The notes below the pieces were generated by a model, which saw nothing but the letters and a program-made list of their open reading frames with translations, was not told the DNA's origin and did not search any database. Position numbers and translations under genes: made by a program. From Microbacterium arabinogalactanolyticum (lineage in GTDB: Bacteria > Actinomycetota > Actinomycetes > Actinomycetales > Microbacteriaceae), in contig NZ_BRZC01000004.1 in assembly GCF_030268005.1 (NCBI RefSeq), positions 1,267,150-1,331,149 on the forward strand: a stretch of 64,000 nucleotides of DNA. The letters run 5' to 3'. Below, piece after piece: positions 1 through 7,847 of the stretch; position 1 is the first letter of the stretch, and every line of letters begins with the position of its first letter.

Positions 1-475
1 GCAGGAGATACTCGGTGTCCTGCGCGAGCACCATCGCGACGTAGGCGCGCTGTCGCTGCCCTCCGGAGAGCTGGTCGAGGAAGCGCTGCTCCAGGTCGGT
101 GAGGTTCAGGAAGTCGATCGCCTCGGAGATCTTGTCCTCGTCGTGCTGGGTGAGCCGGCCGCCGCTGTACGGGTAGCGCCCGAACCCGACCAGCTGCCGC
201 ACTGTGAGCCTGGTGACGAAGTGGTTCTCCTGTCGCAGGATCGACACGGTCCTGGCGACCTGCTTCGACGGCGTCCGGTGCACGTCCAGGCCGCCGACCT
301 CCACGGTTCCCGAGTCCGGTGCCATGAGCCGGCCCATCATGGTGAGCACCGTCGACTTGCCCGCGCCGTTGGGTCCCACCAGGGCGATGATGCCGCCGGC
401 GGGCAGATCGATCGAGATCGGGCCGATCTCGACGTCGCCGCTGTAGCGCTTGATGACGTTGGACAGACGGATCAC
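1..475 (-). CDS. Iron-siderophore ABC transporter ATP-binding protein (partial, C-terminus beyond window)
   Basis: ATPase that would power ferric-siderophore import on the cytoplasmic side of the membrane. About 158 residues are visible. They include the Walker A motif GPNGAGKST near residue 40, a Q-loop region (LRQENHF) and the ABC signature LSGGQRQRAYVAMVLAQDT just before the window edge; Walker B and the H-loop lie outside. The start is a GTG that shares GTGA with the stop codon of the permease gene upstream, a usual coupling arrangement. It is the last visible gene of a binding protein-permease-permease-ATPase order, as in FepC/FhuC/YclP systems. The substrate cannot be read from this part. 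Confidence 0.93.
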   Translation of the reverse strand, partial: MIRLSNVIKRYSGDVEIGPISIDLPAGGIIALVGPNGAGKSTVLTMMGRLMAPDSGTVEVGGLDVHRTPSKQVARTVSILRQENHFVTRLTVRQLVGFGRYPYSGGRLTQHDEDKISEAIDFLNLTDLEQRFLDQLSGGQRQRAYVAMVLAQDTEYLL

Positions 476-1545
476 AGGCGTCCCCTTCTCAGAACGACGA
501 TGAGGAAGACGAGCCCGCCGATGAGCTCGACGATGATGGTGACCGTGTCGACCATCGGCAGCACGTGCCTCAGCAGGAAATAGGCGCCGCCGAGGATGAC
601 GAAGCCGAGCAGCCACGCCACCGGCAGGATGCGGCGATGACTGTAGGTGTCGGTGACCGCGTAGGCCAGGGTGGCGACGAGGAAGCCGAGGAAGGTCATG
701 GGCCCCACCAGCGACGTGCTCATCGCCATCAGCACGGTCACCAGGGTGAGCGTGATCATGACCTGCCTCTTGTGACCCACCCCCAGGTTGGTGCTGATGT
801 CGCGGCCGAGTGCCACGGCGTCGAGGCGTCTCGAGAGCAGCCAGATCCCGCCCGCAGTTCCCACGCACACCGGGATCACGAACCACAGGTACTCGGTGTT
901 CGCGTTGCCGACGTTGCCGAACATACGGGCGCGCAGCACATCGAACTCGTTCGGATCCAGCATCCGCTGCATGAATGCCGACAGCGCCCCGAGGCCGGTG
1001 CCGATGATGATCCCCACCAGGAGCATGACGTGAAGGTTGCCGAGCCGCCCCGAGAACAGCCAGGAGTAGAGCAGCACGGCGAAGACCACCATCCCCGCGG
1101 CCTGGATAACGAACTGCGCGAACCCGTCGATCTCGGCCAGGCCGCTGATGCCGAAGAAGAACACGACCGCCGTCTGGATGAGGATGTACAGCGACTCGAA
1201 CCCCATGATCGACGGGGAGAGGATGCGATTGCCGGTGACGGTCTGGAAGGACACTGTCGCGAAGGACTGGCACAGCGTCACGAGCGCGATCACGATGAGG
1301 GATTCGGATCGCATCCGCGAGACCCGCCACCACCGCTCCGTGAACGGGATCTGACTGTTGCCCCAGGTCAGCACCAGCACGACCAGCGCGAGCGAGGCGA
1401 CGATGAGGCCCGCGAGGATCAGCAGAAAGCGGCGGCGATGCGCACGCCCGGAGAACGGGCCGACACGACGGTCGGCCGAGGGAGCGGATGCTCCGAGAGG
1501 CGCCGCTGACGTGGCGGCGGGCGTGAACGAGATGTCAGAGCGCAA
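472..1545 (-). CDS. Iron chelate ABC transporter permease, FecCD family (second permease)
   Basis: Integral membrane subunit of a siderophore importer, 357 residues. It has a basic N-terminal tail of about 45 residues followed by about nine hydrophobic segments. FecCD-family features include FQTVTGNRILSPSIMGFESLY near residue 100 and GHKRQVMITLTLVTVLMAMSTSLVGPMTFLG near residue 255, the cytoplasmic loop that contacts the ATPase. Its start overlaps the end of the preceding permease gene by 11 bp and its stop overlaps the ATPase start. Two different permeases suggest a heterodimeric channel. Expression is probably set by the iron boxes upstream of the binding-protein gene. Confidence 0.93.
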   Translation of the reverse strand: MRSDISFTPAATSAAPLGASAPSADRRVGPFSGRAHRRRFLLILAGLIVASLALVVLVLTWGNSQIPFTERWWRVSRMRSESLIVIALVTLCQSFATVSFQTVTGNRILSPSIMGFESLYILIQTAVVFFFGISGLAEIDGFAQFVIQAAGMVVFAVLLYSWLFSGRLGNLHVMLLVGIIIGTGLGALSAFMQRMLDPNEFDVLRARMFGNVGNANTEYLWFVIPVCVGTAGGIWLLSRRLDAVALGRDISTNLGVGHKRQVMITLTLVTVLMAMSTSLVGPMTFLGFLVATLAYAVTDTYSHRRILPVAWLLGFVILGGAYFLLRHVLPMVDTVTIIVELIGGLVFLIVVLRRGRL

Positions 1546-2599
1546 CGGTCCTCCTCGTGCGCAGTAGCAGCAGGATGAACACGACGGACCCCACCGCGCC
1601 GAGGACCAGGGAGACCGGCACCTCGAAGGGCATGATCACCACGCGGCCGATCAGGTCGCAGATCGTGACGATCCAGATCCCGATCAGGAACACCCAGGGG
1701 ATGTTGGTGCGGAGATTGTCCCCGCGGATCATCGAGACGATGTTCGGCACGATCAGCCCCAGGAACGGAAGCGAACCGATCACGACCGTGACCACGCCCG
1801 TGACGATCGAGACGAGCCCGACCCCCAGCAGCACGACGCGTTCGTAGTTCAGTCCGGCGTTGGTGGCGACATCCTTGCCGAGCCCCGCGACCGTGAAGCG
1901 ATCGGCGGCCAGCACCACGATGACCGCGACGACCGCCACGATCCACAACGGTTCGTAGCGGCCGGCCTCGATGCCGGTGAACCGGCCCGCGAACCAGGCG
2001 CCGAGCGTCTGCAGCAGATCGAACTCCAGGGCGATGAAGGTGGAGACCGCGCTCACAACCGCACCGAACATGATGCCGACGATGGGCACGATGAGGGACG
2101 AGCGCAGTGTGACACGGCGCAGGAAGAGGAAGAAGATCAGGGTCCCCGCGAAGGCGAACACGATCGCGACGATCATGCGCACCATGACCGAGGGCATCGG
2201 CAGCGCGATGTAGGTGAGCAGCAGCCCGAGACCCGCCCATTCGGTCGTGCCGACCGTGGTGGGCTCGACGAACCGGTTCTGGGTCAGGAGCTGCATGATC
2301 AGGCCCGCCAGCGCCATGCTCGCTCCCGCGAGCAGCAGCGAGACCGTGCGCGGGATGCGGGTGATCCAGGCGAACTCGTGGCCGCGTCCTGCGGTGTCGG
2401 TGATGTCGGCGACGCCGGTGAACACGGAGAGGGTCAGCAGGCCCGCCGTCAGCACGATCGCGATCGTGAGCGGCAGGCTCCTGATCACCCACGACCGACG
2501 TCGGTCATCGCGGGACGCTCTTCGGGAGGCGAGCGCGTCCACGTGCGTCACGCGCGGTGTCGTCGCGCCGGACGAAGCCATGAGGGAGTCCTTTGTCAT
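1535..2599 (-). CDS. Iron chelate ABC transporter permease, FecCD family (first permease)
   Basis: Partner permease of 354 residues with the same fold as its neighbour: about nine membrane segments, an early LAGASMALAGLIMQLLTQNRFVEPTTVG region and a late VVIGSLPFLGLIVPNIVSMIRGDNLRTNIPW region typical of BtuC/FecCD proteins. It follows the binding-protein gene by 57 bp. An alternative start 18 bp downstream (MASSGATT, position 2581) is possible; neither start has a strong ribosome binding site. Together with the downstream permease and ATPase it forms the membrane part of the importer. Confidence 0.92.
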   Translation of the reverse strand: MTKDSLMASSGATTPRVTHVDALASRRASRDDRRRSWVIRSLPLTIAIVLTAGLLTLSVFTGVADITDTAGRGHEFAWITRIPRTVSLLLAGASMALAGLIMQLLTQNRFVEPTTVGTTEWAGLGLLLTYIALPMPSVMVRMIVAIVFAFAGTLIFFLFLRRVTLRSSLIVPIVGIMFGAVVSAVSTFIALEFDLLQTLGAWFAGRFTGIEAGRYEPLWIVAVVAVIVVLAADRFTVAGLGKDVATNAGLNYERVVLLGVGLVSIVTGVVTVVIGSLPFLGLIVPNIVSMIRGDNLRTNIPWVFLIGIWIVTICDLIGRVVIMPFEVPVSLVLGAVGSVVFILLLLRTRRTVAL

Positions 2600-2656
2600 A
2601 GGGCACGTGCATGGCCGCGATCCGGTGGAACGCGGCCATGCAGGGCTGTGGCCGCG

Positions 2657-3643
2657 TTACGCGGAGAACGCCTTCGTCAGGCCGTCGAGCACCGTCGTGT
2701 ACGCCACGATGTCCTCGGTGAGGTAGAAGTCGTCGGGCATCACGTAGATGGCCTTGTTCTGCACCGCAGGGACCGTCGCGAGGGCGCTGGAGCTGTTGAT
2801 GAGCTCGAGGGCCGGCGACGACTCGCTGTCCGCGAAAGCGGCCTCGCGGTCGAGCACGAGGAAGAAGTCGGCGTCGGACTGGGCGATGGCCTCGATCGAG
2901 ATGTCATCGCCCTTGTCGTTCGTCGACCCCTCACTCTGCAGTGCGGGAGTCAGGCCCACCAGGTCGAAGAAGATGCTCGACCCCCGTCCGTCCTTCGGGC
3001 TCGAGTAGCGGATCTCGTTGCCGCTGGTCACCAGGCCCATGACAGTCGTGTCCGGGTCGTATGCGTCCTTCGCCGCCGCGACGGCCGCGTGGAGGTCGTC
3101 GATCACCGCCTTCGCTTCGTCCTGCTTGCCGAACACCTCGCCCAGCAGCTCGACGCTGTCGACGAGGTACTCGTCGGTGCTGAGCTCGTCGTTGGTCATG
3201 TCGATGAAGGCGGCGTCGGGTGCGGCCTTCTTCATGTCCTCGGCGTGCCCGCCGTAGCGGTAGCCGTTCACGATCAGGTCGGGGTCGGCCTCGACGACCT
3301 TCTCGAAGTCGGGCTCCGCGTGGGTGCCGAGATCGAGGATCGACTCGTCCGCCTTGAGCGGGTTCTCCGGGCTCATCAGAGCGCGAGGCGCTGCGGACAG
3401 GTCGATGCCCCAGTCCGCCACGAGCCGGAAGAGACGGTTGTCCGTGACGACGACACTGTCCGCGCTCTCGATCGTGACCTCGTTCCCCGCCATGTCCGTC
3501 ACAGTCACCGGATACTGGGCCTTGGCCGCCGCGGCAGGCTTCTCCTTGGCTTCCTGTCCCGTCGGCGCGCTGCTGCAGCCGGCGAGAGCGAGGAGTGCGG
3601 CGGCGCCGAGGGCGACGACCGAGGTGATTCTGGGCACGGACAT
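2657..3643 (-). CDS. Siderophore-binding lipoprotein of the iron ABC transporter
   Basis: Extracytoplasmic substrate-binding protein of 328 residues that would deliver ferric siderophore to the permeases. It has a short lipoprotein signal with the lipobox LAGC at about residues 20-23. The mature part has the two-lobed periplasmic-binding-protein-2 pattern: an early VTVTDMAGNEVTI strand, LMSPENPLKADESILDLGTHAEPDFEKV and a central YRYGGHAEDM segment. GTHAEPDFE-type sequence recalls the CeuE/YclQ/FatB group that binds catecholate or petrobactin-type siderophores; that substrate guess is inference. A GGAGA ribosome site precedes the ATG. First gene of the operon, transcribed away from the siderophore-interacting protein. 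Confidence 0.93.
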   Translation of the reverse strand: MSVPRITSVVALGAAALLALAGCSSAPTGQEAKEKPAAAAKAQYPVTVTDMAGNEVTIESADSVVVTDNRLFRLVADWGIDLSAAPRALMSPENPLKADESILDLGTHAEPDFEKVVEADPDLIVNGYRYGGHAEDMKKAAPDAAFIDMTNDELSTDEYLVDSVELLGEVFGKQDEAKAVIDDLHAAVAAAKDAYDPDTTVMGLVTSGNEIRYSSPKDGRGSSIFFDLVGLTPALQSEGSTNDKGDDISIEAIAQSDADFFLVLDREAAFADSESSPALELINSSSALATVPAVQNKAIYVMPDDFYLTEDIVAYTTVLDGLTKAFSA

Positions 3644-3700
3644 GGAGAGTCTCCTGTTCTGCTTCTGAGAGGTGCGCGAAGGATGCGCGGATGCCGGAAT

Positions 3701-3719
3701 TTAGGTAACCCTTACCCGA
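3701..3719. promoter_or_regulatory. DtxR/IdeR-type iron box, weaker copy
   Basis: TTAGGTAACCCTTACCCGA resembles the DtxR/IdeR operator TTAGGTTAGCCTAACCTAA, with the first half best kept. It lies 58 bp before the start of the binding-protein gene and would let the iron-loaded repressor shut off the uptake operon. Confidence 0.7.
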
Positions 3720-3726
3720 CTCCAAA

Positions 3727-3745
3727 TTAGGTTAGCCTTACTTTA
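3727..3745. promoter_or_regulatory. DtxR/IdeR-type iron box, strong copy, abutting the next start codon
   Basis: TTAGGTTAGCCTTACTTTA matches 16 of 19 positions of the DtxR/IdeR consensus. The box ends on the A of the ATG of the siderophore-interacting protein. A TAGCCT sequence inside the box (3733-3738) is correctly placed to be a -10 element for a transcript that begins at the ATG, so binding would block RNA polymerase directly. Confidence 0.85.
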
Positions 3746-4509
3746 TGACCGAAGTGAAATCCGCCTTCACGATCGAACGCCGCAGCCTCGATCTGCGCTT
3801 CCGCGCCCTCGCCCTGACCGCCCGGGAGTGGCTCGCGCCGCACTACGTGCGCGTGCGCCTGAGCGGCCCGGAGCTCGAGGGCTTCGACTCCCCCGGCGCC
3901 GACGACCACATGCGGCTGTTCTTCCCCGAGGGCCCCGTGCCGGCCGAGCAGCTGCGCGCATCGCCCAGCCGCGAGTACACGCCGCTGGCCTGGGGCGATG
4001 ACTGGCTCGACGTGGAGTTCGCCGTGCACGGCGACGAGGGCGTGGGCGCGCCGTGGGCGGCATCCGCTCCCCTCGGCTCGTTCGTGGGCGTCGGCGGTCC
4101 GCGTGGATCCGCCGTGATCACCGGCGTCCCGGGCTCCTGGCTGCTCGCCGGAGACGAGACGGCCATCCCCGCGATCCGCCGCTTCGCCGCAGCCATCCCC
4201 GACGGGACTCCGGCGCGCATCGTGATCGAGGTCGTGTCGGAGGCCGATCAGGTGGCCATCGATGCGCCCGTCGAGGTGGAGTGGCTGCACCGCGGCGACG
4301 CCCCCGCCGGCTCCGCGCTGATCGCATGCCTGGACGGGCTCGGGTCTGCGGATGCCGTGGGCGACGACCCGTTCTGCTTCATCGCTGCCGAGCAGTCGGT
4401 CGTGAAGCCGGGTCGCGCACTGCTGACCCGCTGGGGTGTGGACCCGGCGCAGGCGGTCGTGAAGGGCTACTGGAAGCGCGGCGAGGCCGAGTACCACGCA
4501 CCCCACTGA
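3745..4509 (+). CDS. Siderophore-interacting protein (FAD-binding ferric-siderophore reductase)
   Basis: Cytoplasmic flavoprotein of the SIP/ViuB family, 254 residues, which reduces ferric siderophore to release iron. The FAD-binding half starts near residue 20 (LTAREWLAPHYVRVRLSG) and contains PSREYTPLAW, the RxYT motif that binds FAD. A glycine-rich GSFVGVGGPRGSA loop follows. The C-terminal SIP domain has WLLAGDETAIPAIRRFAA and ends in VVKGYWKRGEAEYH, a family hallmark (GYWRxGxxxxH). No ribosome site precedes the ATG and a -10-like box lies inside the iron box, so the mRNA is probably leaderless. Divergent from the siderophore importer and presumably co-regulated by iron. Confidence 0.95.
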   Translation: MTEVKSAFTIERRSLDLRFRALALTAREWLAPHYVRVRLSGPELEGFDSPGADDHMRLFFPEGPVPAEQLRASPSREYTPLAWGDDWLDVEFAVHGDEGVGAPWAASAPLGSFVGVGGPRGSAVITGVPGSWLLAGDETAIPAIRRFAAAIPDGTPARIVIEVVSEADQVAIDAPVEVEWLHRGDAPAGSALIACLDGLGSADAVGDDPFCFIAAEQSVVKPGRALLTRWGVDPAQAVVKGYWKRGEAEYHAPH

Positions 4510-4534
4510 CGGACGTGTCGGCCAGGATGGACGC

Positions 4535-4951
4535 ATGGCTCTTCTGGATCACCTCGGCATCTCCGTGCTCGACATCGAACAGGGCAGACGGCAGTTCCAC
4601 CCGGTGCTGACGGCGCTCGGCTACACGCTCGGCATCGAGGCGCCGAACGGCATCTCCTGGGACAACGGCGACGAGACCGAGATCATCATCTTCCCCATCC
4701 GGGACGAAGCGGATGCCGCGCCGCACCGCCACGGCGAGGCCGGATGGCAGCACCTCGCGTTCTCCGTCGCGTCCCGCGAGGAGGTCGACCGCCTGCACGC
4801 GATCGCGATGGACGCAGGGTGGACCGCGGTGCGCGATCCGAAGCTCTACCCGCGGTTCAACGAGCGCTACTACGCCTCGTTCGTGGAGGACGCGAGCGGC
4901 ATCCGTCTGGAGTTCGTGCACAACCCGCCGCGGGACGCCGCAGCAGGGTGA
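4535..4951 (+). CDS. VOC family (glyoxalase/bleomycin-resistance fold) protein
   Basis: 138-residue single-domain VOC protein. It begins LLDHLGISVLDIEQGRRQF, has the mid-protein WQHLAFSVASREEVDRLHAIA stretch and ends YYASFVEDASGIRLEFVHNPP; the His and Glu residues at these places are the usual metal ligands. The substrate is unknown. It lies 25 bp after the siderophore-interacting protein and may be read with it. It is closely similar to the VOC protein at 5920-6321, so the two are probably an old duplication. Confidence 0.88.
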   Translation: MALLDHLGISVLDIEQGRRQFHPVLTALGYTLGIEAPNGISWDNGDETEIIIFPIRDEADAAPHRHGEAGWQHLAFSVASREEVDRLHAIAMDAGWTAVRDPKLYPRFNERYYASFVEDASGIRLEFVHNPPRDAAAG

Positions 4952-5035
4952 GAACCCCTTGCCGATGTCGGTGGCCGGTCGCAGACTGATCTGCGTCGGG
5001 CGGACGTGTCCGGCATTCCCTCCGGAAGGCGAATC

Positions 5036-5449
5036 ATGGCCACTCTGAACCCCTACCTCTCATTCCGCGACAACGCGCGCGAGGCGCTCGAGCACTATCA
5101 CGGCGTGCTCGGCGGCGACCTCCAGATCTCCACGTTCGGATCGATGCCCGAGATGGGCTACGAGCCGAGCGAGAGCGATCTCGTCATGCACGGCGCGCTC
5201 ACCACCGACGATGGCATGGTGCTGATGGCGTCCGACACCCCCTCGAGCATGGAGTACCAGCAGCCGCAGGGCGTCTCCGTGTCGGTGAGCGGGCAGGACG
5301 CTGCCCGGCTCCGCGGTATCTGGGACGGCCTGCTCGACGGCGGAACCGCCACCATCCCCCTGGCGCCCGCGCCCTGGGGCGGGGAATTCGGCATGCTCGT
5401 CGACCGCTTCGGCATCGCCTGGATGGTGTCGATCGACCAGGCACAGTAG
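5036..5449 (+). CDS. PhnB-like VOC family protein
   Basis: 137 residues of the PhnB/3-demethylubiquinone-methyltransferase-like VOC group: NPYLSFRDNAREALEHYHGVLGGDLQISTFG at the start, DLVMHGALTTDDGMVLMASD in the middle, and a terminal PWGGEFGMLVDRFGIAWMVSI, the signature ending of this group. The ATG at 5036 is chosen because GGAAGG lies 8 bases upstream and the family usually begins a few residues before NPYL; an in-frame ATG at 5006 lacks such a site. Function unknown. Confidence 0.9.
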   Translation: MATLNPYLSFRDNAREALEHYHGVLGGDLQISTFGSMPEMGYEPSESDLVMHGALTTDDGMVLMASDTPSSMEYQQPQGVSVSVSGQDAARLRGIWDGLLDGGTATIPLAPAPWGGEFGMLVDRFGIAWMVSIDQAQ

Positions 5450-5452
5450 CAC

Positions 5453-5857
5453 TCAGTCCACGACGGCGGCGACGGCCTCGATCTCGACGAGCTGGTCGTC
5501 GTAGCCGAGCACCGTCACACCCAGGAGCGTGCTCGGGACGTCGTGCGCGGCGAACGCGTCGCGCACGACATCCCATGCCGTGACCAGATCGCGCTGTCGG
5601 TTCGATGCGACGAGCACCCGGGTGCTGATCACGTCGTTCAGGTCTGCGCCCGCGGCGGCGAGCGCGCCCTTCAGCGTCTCGATGCACTTCGCGGCCTGAC
5701 CCGAGTAGTCACCGACAGCCGCGGTCGACCCGTCGTCGTTCAACGGGCATGCTCCGGCGAGGAAGATCAGGCGCGCCTCCTTCGGAGCGGTGGCTGCGTA
5801 GGCGTACTGAGCGGCGTCGGACAGGGCGGAGGCCCGGATGAGGGTCACAGCGGTCAT
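5453..5857 (-). CDS. RidA/YjgF/YER057c/UK114 family protein
   Basis: 134 residues. RidA proteins deaminate reactive enamine/imine intermediates made by PLP enzymes, though many branches have other roles. Visible family parts are LIFLAGACPLNDDG, QAAKCIETLKGALAAAGADLNDVISTRVLVAS and a C-terminal VEIEAVAAVVD. The arginine of STRVLV fits the substrate-carboxylate arginine; the usual terminal E is kept in VEIEA. Convergent with the PhnB-like gene with only 3 bp between them, and divergent from the next VOC gene. Confidence 0.9.
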   Translation of the reverse strand: MTAVTLIRASALSDAAQYAYAATAPKEARLIFLAGACPLNDDGSTAAVGDYSGQAAKCIETLKGALAAAGADLNDVISTRVLVASNRQRDLVTAWDVVRDAFAAHDVPSTLLGVTVLGYDDQLVEIEAVAAVVD

Positions 5858-5919
5858 TGGATCAGTCTGCCGCGCCGCTGGATCGCGCGGATGTCGGAGG
5901 CATCCGGCACACTGTGGGG

Positions 5920-6321
5920 ATGGCGACCTTCGATCACCTCGGCATCAGCGTCGATGACGTTCCCGCGGCATCCGCTCAGTTCAATCCGGTCTTCGAGGCC
6001 CTCGGATACACCCGCGCGTACGATGCGGAGGAGCACGCGTACTGGCGACGCACCGACGAGCCCGAGATCCTGCTCTACAAGTCGCGCGAGCCCGGCCAGC
6101 ACGTGCACGGCCGGGTCGGCTGGCAGCACCTCGCGTTCGCCGTCGAGTCCCGTGAAGAGGTAGAACGCATCCACGCGATCGCCCTGGCCGCGGGCTGGAC
6201 CGAGGTGCGGGCTCCCAAGGAGTACCCGCGGTTCACCGACCGCTACTACGCGGCCTTCATCGAGGACGACAACGGCATCCGCCTCGAGATCATGCACAAC
6301 CCGCCGCGCGACGCGGGCTGA
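5920..6321 (+). CDS. VOC family protein, paralogue of the one at 4535
   Basis: 133 residues. The start at 5920 gives MATFDHLGISVDDVPAASAQF, aligning with MALLDHLGISVLDIEQGRRQF of the other copy; an ATG 63 bp upstream would overlap the RidA promoter. WQHLAFAVESREEVERIHAIAL and YYAAFIEDDNGIRLEIMHNPPRD repeat the same metal-ligand positions. Substrate unknown. A strong hairpin 24 bp after the stop may end its transcript. Confidence 0.9.
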   Translation: MATFDHLGISVDDVPAASAQFNPVFEALGYTRAYDAEEHAYWRRTDEPEILLYKSREPGQHVHGRVGWQHLAFAVESREEVERIHAIALAAGWTEVRAPKEYPRFTDRYYAAFIEDDNGIRLEIMHNPPRDAG

Positions 6322-6344
6322 TCATCCTGCCGAGCCGTACCCCA

Positions 6345-6374
6345 GTCCCGTCGAGGATTCGTCCTTGACGGGAC
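6345..6374. terminator. 13-bp hairpin with TTCG loop after the VOC gene
   Basis: GTCCCGTCGAGGA (6345-6357) pairs with TCCTTGACGGGAC (6362-6374) around a TTCG tetraloop, with one G-T wobble. No T-run follows, so it is either a weak or Rho-assisted terminator for the VOC gene, or a protein site. Its right arm contains the -35 element TTGACG of the next promoter. Confidence 0.5.
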
Positions 6375-6394
6375 CTCCGCTGCTCCCCTATGGT
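6365..6394 (+). promoter_or_regulatory. Sigma-A-type promoter for the rtcB leader
   Basis: TTGACG (6365-6370), an 18-base spacer and TATGGT (6389-6394) form a good housekeeping promoter. Predicted start near 6401, where an 8-bp stem (GCTGCGCC/GGTGCAGC, 6401-6420) would sit at the very 5' end of the RNA. Confidence 0.6.
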
Positions 6395-6443
6395 TGCAAG
6401 GCTGCGCCGACCGGTGCAGCAGCCAGCCGAGGAGACGACGGAA

Positions 6444-6536
6444 TGACCGCACTGCGCGCCCTTCCCACGGTCCTTGCCTTCGAGCAGAAGCGCAACGACC
6501 GCGACGAGTCGCACCCTCCGGCGCGCGCCGTGTGAC
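6444..6536 (+). CDS. Small leader ORF upstream of rtcB (30 residues)
   Basis: ATG with a GAGGAG site about 8 bases upstream opens 30 codons that read MTALRALPTVLAFEQKRNDR and end PPARAV. It lies between the promoter at 6365 and a terminator-like hairpin at 6551. I do not recognise the peptide; it is not enriched in one amino acid. Its place suggests a leader peptide or a small protein gene; coding status is inference. Confidence 0.4.
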
Positions 6537-6550
6537 AGCATCCGCTGCTC

Positions 6551-6580
6551 GCATGCCCCGCACCGTCAGGTCCGGGGCAT
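6551..6580 (+). terminator. Terminator-like hairpin in the rtcB leader
   Basis: ATGCCCCGCACC pairs with GGTCCGGGGCAT (one mismatch) around a GTCA loop and is followed by TTTTT. It stands after the small ORF and about 60 bp before rtcB, so it either ends a separate short transcript or attenuates rtcB. Confidence 0.65.
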
Positions 6581-6636
6581 TTTTCATGAATCCTCCGTGA
6601 CCTGTGACCGGCACACATCACAGAAGGAAAGGAATC

Positions 6637-7806
6637 ATGGAGAGGCTCTCCGCACGGCTGCTGTCGTGGGCGTCGCTGATCGACGAGAAGACGCTCGATC
6701 AGGCGCACACCACGGCGCGCATGCCGTTCATCCACCCGCACCTGGCGCTCATGCCGGATGCGCACCTCGGCAAGGGGGCGACGGTCGGCTCGGTCATCCC
6801 GACGCTCGGCGCGATCATCCCCGCCGCCGTCGGTGTCGACATCGGCTGCGGGATGATCGCCGTCCGCACGCAGTTCACGGCATCCGAGTTCGCCCAGCGC
6901 GACCTCGCCCCGCTGCGGGAGGCGATCGAGCGCGCCATCCCCCTCTCGGCGGGCCGGTACAACCGCAAGGTCGTCGCCACCGCCGAGCCGAGGATCGCGG
7001 AGCTTGAGGGCCTCGCCGTGAAGAACGACTTCGACCCCGCGTCGTACGCCGGAAACTGGATGCTGCAGCTGGGCACGCTCGGCTCGGGCAACCACTTCAT
7101 CGAGGTGTCGCTCGACGAGCTCGACCGGGTCTGGCTGTTCCTGCACTCCGGCTCCCGGGGCGTGGGCAACAAGATCGCCACGCACCACATCGCGGTCGCG
7201 CAGCGGCTGAACAGGCAGTGGTGGATCGACCTTCCCGACCCCGACCTGGCGTACCTGGTCGAGGACTCCCCCGAGTTCACGCGGTACATCCGGGAGCTGC
7301 GGTGGGCCCAGCACTTCGCCCTGCTGAACCGGGAGGAGATGATGGACCGGGTGATCCGGCAGGTCTCGGAGTTCGCCGGCACTGCGGTGGACGAGCAGGA
7401 GCGGATCAACTGCCACCACAACTTCACCGAGTCGGAGAAGCACTTCGGCAAGCAGGTGTGGGTGTCGCGGAAGGGCGCGATCCAGGCGGACGCAGGTCGG
7501 CCCGGGCTCATCCCCGGTTCGATGGGCACCGCCTCGTACGTGGTGGAGGGACTCGGCAACCCGCTGTCGCTGAACTCCTCACCGCACGGCGCGGGCCGGG
7601 AGTACTCCCGGTCAGCGGCGCGGCGCACCTTCACGCACGACCAGCTGCGGACGGCGATGGCGGGAATTGAGTTCCGTGACACGGACGCCTTCATCGACGA
7701 GATCCCGCAGGCGTACAAGCCGATCGACACCGTGATGGCGGACGCATCCGACCTGGTGACGATCCGGCACACGCTGCGCCAGATCGTCAACGTGAAGGGC
7801 GACTGA
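6637..7806 (+). CDS. rtcB: RNA-splicing ligase RtcB
   Basis: 389-residue GTP- and Mn-dependent RNA ligase that joins 2',3'-cyclic-phosphate (3'-phosphate) ends to 5'-OH ends in RNA repair. DAHLGKG at residues 41-47 and VGVDIGCGM with Cys71 give metal ligands; GTLGSGNHFIEVSLDE, HSGSRGVGN and CHHNFTE add further metal-binding positions; SSPHGAGR carries His317, the residue that becomes guanylylated. All catalytic elements are intact, in the short-form length. The ATG at 6637 has AAGGAAAGG just upstream. No RtcA cyclase or archease is next to it, so end processing must come from elsewhere. Confidence 0.96.
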   Translation: MERLSARLLSWASLIDEKTLDQAHTTARMPFIHPHLALMPDAHLGKGATVGSVIPTLGAIIPAAVGVDIGCGMIAVRTQFTASEFAQRDLAPLREAIERAIPLSAGRYNRKVVATAEPRIAELEGLAVKNDFDPASYAGNWMLQLGTLGSGNHFIEVSLDELDRVWLFLHSGSRGVGNKIATHHIAVAQRLNRQWWIDLPDPDLAYLVEDSPEFTRYIRELRWAQHFALLNREEMMDRVIRQVSEFAGTAVDEQERINCHHNFTESEKHFGKQVWVSRKGAIQADAGRPGLIPGSMGTASYVVEGLGNPLSLNSSPHGAGREYSRSAARRTFTHDQLRTAMAGIEFRDTDAFIDEIPQAYKPIDTVMADASDLVTIRHTLRQIVNVKGD

Positions 7807-7847
7807 CCGGCATCCGCCGGTCCTCCTCGCCGAGAGCACCACAACCT

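Noticed and set aside
6401..6420. The 5' stem of the rtcB leader as a tRNA-like or Y-RNA element
   Set aside because: Only one 8-bp stem is seen; no D-, anticodon- or T-arm can be drawn and no Ro60/Rsr gene is near.
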